Origin: Butyriboletus loyo
Taxonomy: Eukaryota; Basidiomycota; Agaricomycetes; Boletales; Boletaceae
Assembly (NCBI GenBank): GCA_038093515.1
Contig: JBBPSI010000141.1
Coordinates: 1 to 64,000, forward strand
Direction: 5' to 3'
DNA length: 64,000 nucleotides
A model generated the notes under the pieces. It saw only the letters and a list, made by a program, of their open reading frames with translations. It did not search any database and was not told the DNA's origin. Positions 35,267 to 45,222 of this stretch are shown here, piece after piece. Both the position numbers and the translations under genes were made by a program. How positions within the stretch are numbered: the first letter of the stretch is position 1; every line of letters starts with the position of its first letter.

Positions 35267-35941
35267 TGTTGGTTCGTGCTGATGATCAGTGATGTAGTTT
35301 GAGCTATAGAACAAGACGTATCATGCGTACCCTGTGTTGTGAGTTCAAGAACCCCCAGTTCTCACCGCCCTATCAATAAGACCGGTCCAAACTGGCAATG
35401 TGACCTGGGACGTCTGGCGGATCGGAGTCGCGTTCGACCTATTTATTACTGTAATAAATAGCCGTGGTGACTAGACTATCTGAGGAGGCAAGCCGTCGAT
35501 GGACGCATTTAAAGGTCGTCTAAATCACTGGGGGCTTGATGTAGCGAGACCTAAACAATGTACGCTGTACCGGGTGTCCTTCGTCTTGTCGAGTGGACGT
35601 GGTGGAGGGTTTAGGACAGGCATACACTCAGCTCTGTCCTGGCTCCAGGCTACTGCCCAGTCACTTCTGCAGTGACAGCGTTGTACACAGAAGTTGATGA
35701 CTCGCAGGCTAAGCGAAATTCGAATGAGGGTGTAGCCTTCAATGGCGATTTCCATCTCGCGACGTAACCTCGTGTGAAGGGACTTGAAGGCCTCGAAACA
35801 CAGAGAATATCAACAACATATATCCACCGGCTGAGGACAAGGGTGGACAGTCGACTCGCCGGGAGTATAACCCAGAAGATTCTACTTGACCGTAACCCGT
35901 TTTAGGACCATCGTATCCCTCATTACTCGCAATCGCAGGCC
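35267..35941. other. Divergent intergenic region
   Basis: 675 bp between the start codons of the aldo/keto reductase (minus) and the coiled-coil gene (plus). It holds both promoters. I see no additional gene or clear regulatory site. Confidence 0.5.
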
Positions 35942-37968
35942 ATGGCACCGCCGACTAGGTTGAGACCCCATCTCAATGACCTCTTGCAAAAGAACCTCGA
36001 ACTCGAGCATGTAGTCGCCGACCTGCGACACCAACTCACACAGTCCTCGGCGAAATGGGCTGACGAACGGAAGACGTTGGCGGTGGGATGCGACGGCCTC
36101 ATGGCATCCTTTGCGAAATTTCGTGCACAGCTAGACGTTCATCCTTCGGATTTGGGTGACTCGGAGGGAGAGGTCGAACAGAACCTTGATGCAGGAAGGC
36201 AAAGCGAGGAAACTGGGGAGGTTGATAATGGGATACTTGAAACGGAGGGAGATCAGAGATCGTCGGTGGCAGAGGATCTTCGCGAGAGATGCCATGCTCT
36301 TGTTTCTGAACTTCAGGTAAAGGAAGAAGAGTTGGAGGAGTCCCGGAGGAAACGTGAAGTAACTGAGGTGCAGTCCAGGAGTTTCGTATTGACCGTCTGA
36401 TGTACCTCACACCGAATCAATCTTTCAGGAGGAACTACAACGTGTTCAACAATCGTTAGATGTTCAGAGCGAACAACTCCGAGCAGCCCTTGCCTCCGCC
36501 AAAGCGGATACCGACAATCAACGTTCCACAGAGCGTCCACCCGACGGTAACGCGGCACAAGCTAATTCTTCTAAGCCCGAGCTGGAGGAGGCGCTCGAGA
36601 AACTTGACCTCGCAAACCAGGAGGTAACTCGGCTTAAGCAACTGCTGCAGCAATGGCAGAAATACGGAAACGACTGGAAACGGGACGCTCAGGCAGCGCG
36701 GGTCCGCGCATCCGAACTAGAATTACGGGAGGCGGAGCTCGGTGCGCAGCTTAAGGCAGCAGAAGAGAACAGCGCTCTCCTGGAGACGGAAAGGAAAGAG
36801 ATCCAAAGGCTGACCAGTGCACTTGCGGATCAGACGGTTTGTCCTCCGTATTTTCTGAGACATGCTGCGATACCCATATCCTTTTTTGCTAGGCAGCCGT
36901 GGAGCACCAACATACTGCTTGTCAAGAGTCTCTAAAACGAGCCCAAGATCTTGAGGCCATGGTCGCACTCCTCCGAGCTCAATTATCGCCCGAGCAGCTT
37001 GCCTCGTTTGACTCTGGCAAAAACCAAGCCGCACCGGGCCCGTCGAACTCGACACAGTCTCCGACGGTAATAGCCATTTACCCATAGCTTATAGGATGAT
37101 GTCTCACATGCCTGTAGCCGCACGCAGATACGAACACCAACAAGCGTGACATGATCGTGTTAAAAATACCATTTCGTGTAAGTGTTATTTGGCCGTCTGA
37201 TTGCTTGGTATACCTGTCTCATAGAGACGAACTAGTCTATAAGGAGACCGTTGGGGGAAAGTAGCGGGGCCCAGGATGGGCAACAACACGTGAGTGGACA
37301 ACATCCCTCCACATTTTTTGTCGGTTACCCACATGGGAAGTTAGGTGTTTTCTTCACAGCAATCTCCTGCAGACCCATCCATTTCTGTGAGCCCTGTGCC
37401 ACAGACAATCAATAATCCATCGAGTCTCAATTTTACGGACTTCGAACTCTGCATTCATACGTGCAACCCGCTTCCGTGTCGAAATGAGTCTCAATCCTTT
37501 CTGTGGCCACGCAAACAGGCTTCTCTACCGCGCCACGCCCTTTCGGTAAAGAAGCACCGTCGCTGTACGCTGGATTGTCCGGGTCACCGGCTTTTAGTGA
37601 TGACGGTGGCAGAGGCGCTGAAGGAACCTCGTATTGCCAAGTGTCGCCCACCGTCGGAGGCAGAGCTGGCTTTGGCAGCAGAAGAGGCCAACAAGACACC
37701 TCCTAATGAACCAGCAGGTGAGGAAGGGACTGGGGTCGAGGGGGTTAGTGGGCGTGAATGTTCAGGGGAGCCCGAGGAACCCGAAGATGCTGAAGAGGGG
37801 TCCGCACGGGAGGAAGAAGTTGCCCAGGAAAGGGGAAAGGACCGGTCACCGCGAAAGCCTGATATTTTATTTCTGGGAAAGCGCCTGCGGTCACACCCAA
37901 CAGATAGCGAGGAGTCCCAGCGGGCTAGGAAGCTAAGACCACGGATTTCCATAACCGCAAAACCATGA
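35942..37968 (+). CDS. Coiled-coil protein, relative of the gene at 31071-33296
   Basis: The N-terminus (LRPHLNDLLQKNLELEHVVADLRHQL, then WADERKTLAVGCDGLMASF) matches the arrangement HINDLVQKN ... WMDERKTWAEGCD of the neighbouring minus-strand gene, but this copy lacks about 30 residues between the two blocks. A heptad-rich coiled coil follows to about residue 330 (EELQRVQQSLDVQSEQL; LEEALEKLDLANQEVTRLKQL). Then come PHADTNTNKRDMIVLKIPFR and a charged tail ending RARKLRPRISITAKP. The join near 37200-37360 is uncertain: the most natural acceptor gives SIRRPLGESSGAQ then QQSPADPSISVSPVPQ. Function unknown; exon calls in the last third are tentative. Confidence 0.65.
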
Positions 37969-38079
37969 TGGCGGCACTAAGACTTTTGAAACGAGCACGA
38001 CGAATGAGAAGAATGTAGCGGAAGACATAGTGTTTTGCATGCCTGTATAATCTCGAAATGCAAAAATACAATGGTACTC

Positions 38080-38847
38080 TTACGAACTATGAAGTGTGAT
38101 AAAGCCCTCATCTGGTCCAGCCCTCCCTGTGCGTCTCCGAATATCCGGAGACATACTGCCCATTCCGCCAGCAGTGCGAGGGTCGGCATAGAAATGGGCC
38201 GAAGGGATCACATTGAATGTTGCTGGTTGATGTTGTGGGTGACGGGGAGACCCGTAGGCGTAGTTGGGTTGAACTGCAGAAGCAGAAGGATTTCGAGTAA
38301 TACGAGGGGACTCGTGGCGGAAGTCCGGAGGCTGCATTGAACCCGGACGTGCGGGAGTTTGAATGTGATCGTCTTCTTGAGGACGTTGCTGTTTCAGCAC
38401 TTCGAGGAGCGAGGTAGGGTCGTAGTAGAGAGCTGACCCAAAGTCGACTTGGAATCTATCAAACATCAGACGGGTGTGTATATGGCGGAACTGCTGTGAT
38501 TCTACTGACTGTTGTGTCCCCACGTCCCATTGTGGCCCCCTCTGTGCACGAGCACTGGCCAACAGTGAATTCCATTCCGAGGCAGTTTCCTACAGTCAAA
38601 AACACATTGGTAAGTGTTATCGTGCGTTAAGCTGGGGGGATGAACTGACAATTGATTGTGCCAGAGCACCTGCTGGTGGATCATTGTTATGTTGGTAGCG
38701 TACGCGGGGTCGTTTTTTCGCAGACTTGACCGCGTATTCTTTCCGGACGAGATGTTCGACTGAGAGGCTGAATTTGAGGCCTATACGCTGAGCACCGTGT
38801 CGCGGAACCTTGATCACTAGAGTTTTAGCTGGTTTTCCCCGAGACAT
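38080..38847 (-). CDS. Uncharacterised small protein
   Basis: Starts MSRGKPAKTLVIKVPRHG and continues with a compact basic segment (GLKFSLSVEHLVRKEYAVKSAKKRPRVRYQ). Across a short intron (GTCAGT..GTAG) it goes to ETASEWNSLLASARAQRGPQW, and across another to FQVDFGSALYYDPTSLLEVL. The C-terminal third is disordered and Pro/Ser-rich, ending DEGFITLHSS at 38080. The reading frame extends 11 codons upstream but only to GTG, so the ATG at 38847 is preferred. No domain recognised. The stop is 111 bp from the convergent coiled-coil gene. Confidence 0.6.
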
Positions 38848-39141
38848 GGAGTCTGTCGTCGTGAGAGGAACTTTCTCCACCTGGACTTGATATATCTATG
38901 GCAGTCATCGCCTCAACCCCTCCAAGGTCGGACAGCTCTGAGCTCTCGTTGCAGCGATATCCTTGAATTCAATCATTGTGGACCAACGGGTCGACAAGCT
39001 CGCAGCCAGCACAAGTTACCTGGGCTACCAACCACCAAGCTAGGACAGCGACGAATAGCGTGTGACGTGTGGTTACGGTCTCAGCTGATCCGATACTACT
39101 AGCCTGGCGAGTGCGCACTAGCACTCGCCTTCATCACGGTC

Positions 39142-39750
39142 ATGGCCGGTCCACGTCTGCACGCACTCTCCAGACACACACTCCGTCAGCTCAAGTTCAT
39201 TATCCCTGGCGCTACCATCACATTTCTCCTCAACACTCATCGCATCCTCTTCGGTCTGTTATCTTCACCCGACACCAGCCCAGATGACTGGTCAAGGTAG
39301 GTTACCTGCTCATACTGTCCTGCTATGATTGACCTGGAATAGAACAGTCGCACTTCTTGCGTCATGTCTTGGCGGACTTGTAATCCTCCTGTTCCTCTAT
39401 GTTTTACTCGTGCACTGGCTCGGAGGGGTTGAGCCCGACGTGAGTTTTCACAGTTGCCAGCTGCGTTGTCTGCTCAGACTGTTTCAAAAGTATCGTTCGT
39501 GGAGGAAGTCTGGCGTCCTTTCACGCGCAATTCCAACTCTGACCGCCGCCGTCGTCGCTGGTTGGTCACTACTTTCCATCACGCTCGGAAAATGGTCCAG
39601 TTTGGGATACTTGAAGGGTGCCATCGGAGGTAATCTCTACTGTGCGCTTCTTTAAACCATTCACCGATCCCGAATGCAGCCTCTGGATTATATGCCCTCG
39701 TCTTTGGTTTGATGGGCTTGTTACCCGCCCCAATGATCCGTCGGTCATGA
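39142..39750 (+). CDS. Small multi-spanning membrane protein
   Basis: Four short exons give about 150 residues: MAGPRLHALSRHTLRQL, a helix IIPGATITFLLN, then TVALLASCLGGLVILLFLYVLL (clear transmembrane helix), SRAIPTLTAAVVAGWSLL (second helix) and a last hydrophobic stretch ASGLYALVFGLMGLLPAP ending in MIRRS. The second join is ambiguous: an acceptor at AAAAG gives YRSWRKSGVL, which keeps the hydrophobic pattern. I do not recognise the family. The short length could mean that it is a truncated piece of a larger transporter-like protein. Confidence 0.5.
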
Positions 39751-39960
39751 TCGCACCATGTCTCGGATGTTAACGGACCAGTGTTATTTACATGCTCACC
39801 TACGCTTCTCAAACATCGACTCGGAATGCAAGCACACAGTTATTCATGTTTTGCCTGTATCTATTGCGTCTGTACAGATGTTTTCTTGGTGTTGTTCTGA
39901 TCATTGTACCAACCCCTGAGCCTCTGGCCCGTAATATTCGTGTATCAAATTTTGAATCTG

Positions 39961-40014
39961 TAGCACTCGGCTACACTCGGTTAGCATCGGAAACCAGCAA
40001 CTGTTTTACTGATG
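39961..40014 (+). promoter_or_regulatory. 54-bp element with CGG-N7-CGG-N7-CGG, copy 1
   Basis: Nearly identical (two differences) to 56431-56484. Three CGG triplets at 39968, 39978 and 39988 are spaced exactly 7 bp apart in direct orientation, followed by AAACCAGCAACTGTTTTACT. Direct CGG repeats of fixed spacing are the typical target of fungal Zn2Cys6 transcription factors. The element ends about 90 bp before the start codon of the MDR oxidoreductase at 40104. Confidence 0.5.
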
Positions 40015-40103
40015 CAGCGAAAAAGCATCGAGTCTTCAGTGCGCTTGTACAGGTTCCGGCCTTGATACTTCTCTTCACAGAATCGACGTTGACAACTCAC
40101 ATC

Positions 40104-41576
40104 ATGTTATCCGGCTCATTCACTCGCATCGTTCTCCGTGAACGCCCTGAAGCGGAAATCCTCCCCGACACCTTTGAATCACAGACCGTTTCAAAGGATG
40201 TCCTGAAGGCAGAGGCGGGAGAAGTTGTTGTTCAAGTGACCTATCTCTCCCTCGACCCCGCTATGCGCGGGTGGCTGAGGGACAAACGTAGCTACATCCG
40301 TCCTGTTCAGATCGGCGAGGTAATGCGCGCCTCTGGGATCGGTATCGTCGTGGAGGCAGGGGAGCGAAGTATGTTCACCAAAGGTGACATGGTATCTGGC
40401 TGGTTCGGTATGCACGGCGTTGTTCCTTCTGCCAGTACCCAATTCCTGATCCAAGTGCATCCACCTTTAGGCTGGACTGAATTTGCCGTTATGAAAGACG
40501 CAGCACTTCAAGAAATAACGTGAATCCCGAGGACTCCCCCGCTGATCTTGTGACTGACATATTCAAGCCCCCCTCCAGGCACCATCGCACTGGATTTTTT
40601 AAACACCCTCGGCATACCCGGTATGACCTGTCGTTCAATCGCGCGTTGTATTTGACTTGATTTATCAACGTCAGGCATGACTGCCTATTTCGTGAGTGGT
40701 GTGGCAAGCATCGTTCATCTAGACAGTGGTCCGCAATGATCGAAACAGGGTCTCCATGACATCGGGGAGCTGAAAGCCGGCGAGACTCTCTTGGTCTCTG
40801 GTGCTGCAGGCGCGGTTGGATCCCTCGTTTGTCAACTCGGAAAACGCGCTGGCGCAAAAGTCGTGGCGCTTGCCGGGAGTGACGACAAATGTGCCTGGCT
40901 TGAGAACGAACTAGGCGTCGACGTGGCTTTGAATTATAAGCGTAGCACGTTCCAAGAGGACTTCAAGAACTCCGTTGGATATATCGACGTCTTTTTTGAC
41001 AATGTCGGTGGAGAGATTTTGGATATGGCATTGAAGCGATTGAACAAGAACGCGAGGGTAGCATTGTGTGGTTGGTGCAATTCAATTCAATATGGGTTTG
41101 CGGTTGACCATGTTCATTCAGGAGCTATCTCTGCTTACAGTACGCTGACGGTGTTAACCTCTTCCAGAAGGTGGACTTACTCGTCGTGTAGATTCGCCAA
41201 AGCCTCGTGGCCTTGAGAACTACATGAATCTCATCGCACAGCGAGCCAAGATTCAGGGCTTTGTTATGTACGTTGCTTCGTCATCCGCAGCTCATTTTGT
41301 GTGACCTGTCTTGCATAGTCTCGACTACGCTTCGCAGTATCCCAAAGCAGTCGCTGATCTAGCTGTCGGCCTCGCGGATGGCACGCTCAAACGAAAGTTC
41401 CATATCGTCCAGGGGCTGGAGAACACACCAAAGGCACTGCTGATGCTGTTTTCTGGAGGTAACACTGGGAAACTGTGAGTCCACCTTCTATACTCGACCT
41501 CTGGAGTCTACAATGCAGATCGGACAGAGTTGTCCAAGTCTCCAACAAGCAATATGCAGAACTGCCAAAGTTGTAA
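40104..41576 (+). CDS. NADP-dependent MDR-type oxidoreductase (prostaglandin reductase/CurA-like)
   Basis: Zinc-free medium-chain reductase of about 350 residues, expected to reduce activated double bonds with NADPH. The start MLSGSFTRIVL is followed by the catalytic-domain signature LSLDPAMRGWLRD and YIRPVQIGEVMRASGIG, then WTEFAV, LNTLGIPGMTAYFGL, and the Rossmann block GAAGAVGSLVCQLGKRAG. DNVGGEILDMAL and ALCGAISAYN-type sequence follow, and NTGKLVVQVS near the end; stop at 41574-41576. The motif set matches the LTB4 12-hydroxydehydrogenase/prostaglandin reductase and bacterial CurA group. No zinc ligands are present. Seven or so exons. The frame is open upstream to 39792, but homology begins at 40104. 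The 54-bp CGG element lies in its presumed promoter. Confidence 0.9.
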
Positions 41577-41805
41577 GGTTTCCTGTCTTGGATACTTCTA
41601 ACTGGGAACACCACGGAGTTCGACGACCCGGTTTCGCTACATGTCCTGGAACAAACAAGAAATGTACTGTAAATAATATACAACGAAACTCATGCGGTCC
41701 TTGCCAAGGTCGTTCGTATGTTGTACAAGTTACCCTTTCCAATGAGAAGAAAATATTTCCATTCAAATCTCCGTCTGTTAGCATCCGAGTCTTTCAAGCT
41801 GACGA

Positions 41806-43353
41806 CTAGACATTTCCGATTCGGGCGTCGACTTTCATTTCCGCCACCGTATTAGCGATAGGTTTCTCGTCGAATGATCGATCGCGTGGTTCAAACGTTG
41901 AGAGATAGCCTGATGGGACAATGCCGTTGTCTTCGTGGTACATCTTGTGTGCATTGAGGAACGTGAGGTGCTGTGGGGTCAGGACTATCGAACCGGCGCG
42001 GATTCACGTCAGCTTCTTGCTTGCACCTCCAGACGGGAACTCAAAAAACGTACTTCGAGAGTGAGAGCAGAGGAAGTTATCGTAAATGAAGAACGCGAGG
42101 ACCGTGGCTGGGATGTTGGTGAGTGCGGCTATCGCAGCATATGGGCCACCTGCAGCTTGGCGGCCCCAGATTGACATTGCCATCAAACGTCCGCCGAGGT
42201 CACGGGCTGTGTTTGCGGCAACTAGAAGGAGTGGTCGTAGTGATCAATACGTTGGGTTCAGATCGTGGAGAAGGCACATACTTGAAGTTGGAGAATAGCT
42301 CCATACGGCGACACCACTTGTAGTACAGGTTAGAGAATCAGCTGAACCAACGATTAAAGAAGGTTCGTACTATGTGAATCCAATGACCCAAGGTGATGCT
42401 GGCGGTGGTACCAAGTGGTTGGTTGGATCAATGCACGCACTTATCGCAAGGCCAAGAACAAGGTCCTTTGCATACTATATCAAACTGACTTCCGGGAAAA
42501 GAGCATGAAATCCTCACAGTCATAAACTCGTTAAGGAGTACCCGGTTTAAGTTTGTCCCAGGCAATACATAGAGCGCAAATATGCCTCCTGGACCATCAG
42601 GACTGAACATCAAAGTGCTATAGACGCCCTTTTCAACGAGGACGTCTTCCACGACCTATAGAAGGGTGAGTCATCTTCTCCGTGAAGCTGGTCGAGAAAG
42701 AACATGCCGTGATGAGGTCCTTCCACTGCACATATATGACAAGGCATGCCACATAAGCACCAAATATCTGTGCTAATATGTACCTACGTTTGATGTTAGC
42801 GTTACCTGATGCACGGAAGATTATCCGAAAGTAACGTACATGGCGGCTTTTCGCACAGGAAAACCTCTGAATGCGACGAATGAAATGGTGACACTAGGAT
42901 TGAAGTGACCACCAGAAGTCGCCGCACAGATCGTGATTGCGAGTACGATCCCGATGGAATAAGCAAAGCCCACGGTGAATAGAGCTAGGGCCGAGGTCAG
43001 GACCCAATATCAGACAGTATGGAGACGTGGACTGACAGCCGATTGGTTGAGATGTGAAAGTTCCGACAACGAAACCAGCTGTAGCTCCTACACCTGTGAC
43101 ATGGCAAGTTGTTAGGGACGACAGGTTCCTCGGGGACAAAGAAGCTCGGCCAACCAGCATAAACGTATAAAAATACACCAAGCTGTGCGCGGCAAGTCGT
43201 CAGTTGCACTTGGGAGGCATCATAGAAATATAATACCATCTCAGCAATCATTTCAGTAAACAAATGTATCTTGGTATGCTTGATTCTGTCCCAAGAAGTC
43301 ATGTATCGTGGTCGGGGGACAACATCGCGGAGGCGAACTGTTGGATAGGACAT
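41806..43353 (-). CDS. Aquaporin / major intrinsic protein
   Basis: Membrane channel of the MIP family, for water or small neutral solutes. Exons give MSYPTVRLRDVVPRPRYM, IHLFTEMIAEM (helix 1), LGVFLYVYAGWPSFFV, GVGATAGFVVG, the first half-helix loop SGGHFNPSVT (NPA replaced by NPS), YILAQIFGAYVACLVIYVQW, DLVLGLAISAC, the second loop AANTARDLGGRL (NPA replaced by NTA, pore Arg kept), and PYAAIAALTNIPATVLAFFIYDNF. A cytosolic tail ends AEMKVDARIGNV at 41806. About ten exons. The motif changes place it among fungal aquaporins with non-canonical NPA boxes; selectivity cannot be stated. Part of its 5' end is duplicated in inverted orientation at 44840-45222. Confidence 0.88.
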
Positions 43354-43560
43354 GACAGTGGAAATGATAAGGGAAGAATGCACCCGTCCTACCGAGCCTT
43401 TTAAACCCTTCACTTGGCGGAGCATGTCATCATACGTGGCATGAACTTGATCCTGGTTGCATGTACCAATCCCATGGGAATCATCAGAATGCTTGTAACG
43501 TGGCGAATCAAAAGCCTGTTCCTGTTCCTGTTCTCACCATTCCGAGACCACGACGGCCAC
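43354..43560 (+). repeat. Aquaporin upstream segment, present in three copies
   Basis: The sequence immediately upstream of the aquaporin start has an inverted relative at about 44840-45010, continuing into a piece of the coding region, and a weaker direct relative at about 47520-47700. Shared landmarks are GTGGCRAATCAAA..CCTGTTCCTGTT and the GTGGCATGAACTTGAT neighbourhood. It probably contains the aquaporin promoter. Confidence 0.55.
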
Positions 43561-43620
43561 TCTGCTACCAGAGGGACTCTTAAGATTTGCCCGAGTTACG
43601 GGAGTGTTATGATGAGACCT

Positions 43621-44010
43621 CCTTTAAGAAAAAATCAGCGTGATGAATCCAAAAAGGTAGAACTATAGTAGTGCATCAAGATACAGTGATGCAGGGAAAC
43701 TGTCACGGTGCTCCGCAGTACCCCATTAAGAATGTATAACGAGCCAGAGACACGCAACGGAATCCGCCGATGTCCTGGAGGAAGGTCTCGCAGACCGCCG
43801 CAGACCGGTCCTGGCCGGGACCGTGAGTTGCGAGGAAGCCTCTTTGGATAGCTCACACACCGGGTCAGTGCTGCCTAATGGCCTGGGCGCACGTTGAGGG
43901 CATTTGATTGCTCCAAACACCGGGATCCGACTGCGCCCAACTGTGCGGTGTAACAAACGATGGACGCCAGACTTTCCCATTTTACGGGATCGGATGGTTA
44001 TCTGGTGGTG
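43621..44010 (+). repeat. Dispersed repeat, copy 1
   Basis: Matches 47760-48165. Common blocks are AATCAGCGTGATGRATCC, TCCGCAGTRMC, ACCGGTCCTGRCCGGGACCGT (a partial palindrome) and TTATCTGGTGGTGTT. It has no coding potential that I can see, and no terminal inverted repeats or target-site duplication could be defined by eye. It may be a non-autonomous element or a piece of a segmental duplication that also carried the aquaporin upstream segment. Confidence 0.6.
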
Positions 44011-44839
44011 TTTCAGTAGGACGCGGAGATGCTGCTTCAATAGCTTGTGAACCTTTCCGCTGACCCGGACATCACTTTAAGCGAACGACACGGCTTGTCC
44101 CGCTTGTATCACCTCAAGTGCGTGGTCATTCCAGACAGAGATACTGATGCCTCACTAACTCCGGGACTGCGTGTCTGGGTGCCAACACTCTGAATGGACC
44201 CATTGAATGCCTTCTTCCCGCGGAGTGCGCCCTGCATACACATGGATTGCCTCATACCCGCTGAAACGAACGTCCGGCTGGAAACCTTCAACAAGGCATT
44301 CCACAAACGTGCCACCGATGTGACGCTATCCCCGCTTTCCAGCCCAGACCACCGGATGACCGTCTGAGATCGGTATAGCCTGGGCCGAAGTATAGGATTT
44401 GGGCGGCGCAAGCCTTCCAAGTACCTGACAGGCGCCTAGGCTCCTCGGCAACCTGTTCCCATGAAACGTGCTCTGGAGAGTATGAAACCGGTATGTGGTC
44501 CATCAACAGAAGCTTTCCTCGCAGACAATTGGACGGCCACCGGGTTTGTGACGAGCTGTGAGACCTTTGTTCGCAGTCCAACTCGTTGTATTCCCCAAAC
44601 ATTTCACCATGCGGTACTGCGGACCACGCTTGGCCTGGTGACTAGTTGGTCTGGGGACCAGAGTCACCAGACAACCACGGGTCCAGTGCTTCCACGCCTC
44701 AGGCCATTCTGTTCCTTGAACTCTCACAGGAGTGACACAAGACCACACATTGCCCCTCGTATGCGCATCTCTCAACGTTTCTCAATCAGGTAGATTGTGC
44801 ATCAGGCGACTATTAACGGAGTGGCGGCTGTGACCTCGG
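44011..44839. other. Unassigned interval between inverted aquaporin segments
   Basis: Short frames exist on both strands. The most protein-like is on the minus strand near 44130-44320 (TFVECLVEGFQPDVRFSG, then IQWVHSECWHPDT), but it is interrupted by a stop and I recognise no family. It could be a decayed gene or transposon fragment. Confidence 0.35.
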
Positions 44840-45222
44840 AGTGGAGAAAACAGGAACAGGTGTTTGATTTGCCACACTACAAGCATTGTAATTCGGTATT
44901 TACGACCGGGAACAGGTTCATATCACATACAATGTCATGCTTTACCGCGTTAGACTTTAAAGGTTTGCTTTGGTAGAACCTCGATATTCTTCTGTCATCC
45001 TCTCCACTGCCATGTCCTATCCAACAGTCCGCCTGCGCGATGTTGCCCCACGACCACGATACATGAGGTCTTGGGAGAAGGGGGTGAACATACCAAAATA
45101 CATTCGTTTACTGAAGTGGTTGCCGAGATAGTATTATATCTCTCTCAGGTGCAACTGATCACTTTGTTGCGTACAGCTTGGTTTACACAGGTTGGCCGAG
45201 CTTCGTTATCCCCGGCGAGTTT
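44840..45222 (+). pseudogene. Inverted 5' fragment of the aquaporin gene
   Basis: On the plus strand, MSYPTVRLRDVAPRPRYM begins at 45012, followed by HTKIHSFTEVVAEI, a copy of the first intron region and LVYTGWPSF-like sequence. This repeats the first exon, first intron and part of exon 2 of the aquaporin, together with about 170 bp of its upstream region, in inverted orientation. The copy has several small deletions and then loses homology near 45222, so it lacks nearly all of the channel. Confidence 0.8.

Noticed and set aside
38848..38880. Start of the small gene at 38880
   Set aside because: The codon is GTG; the ATG at 38847 begins the conserved-looking MSRGKPAK segment.
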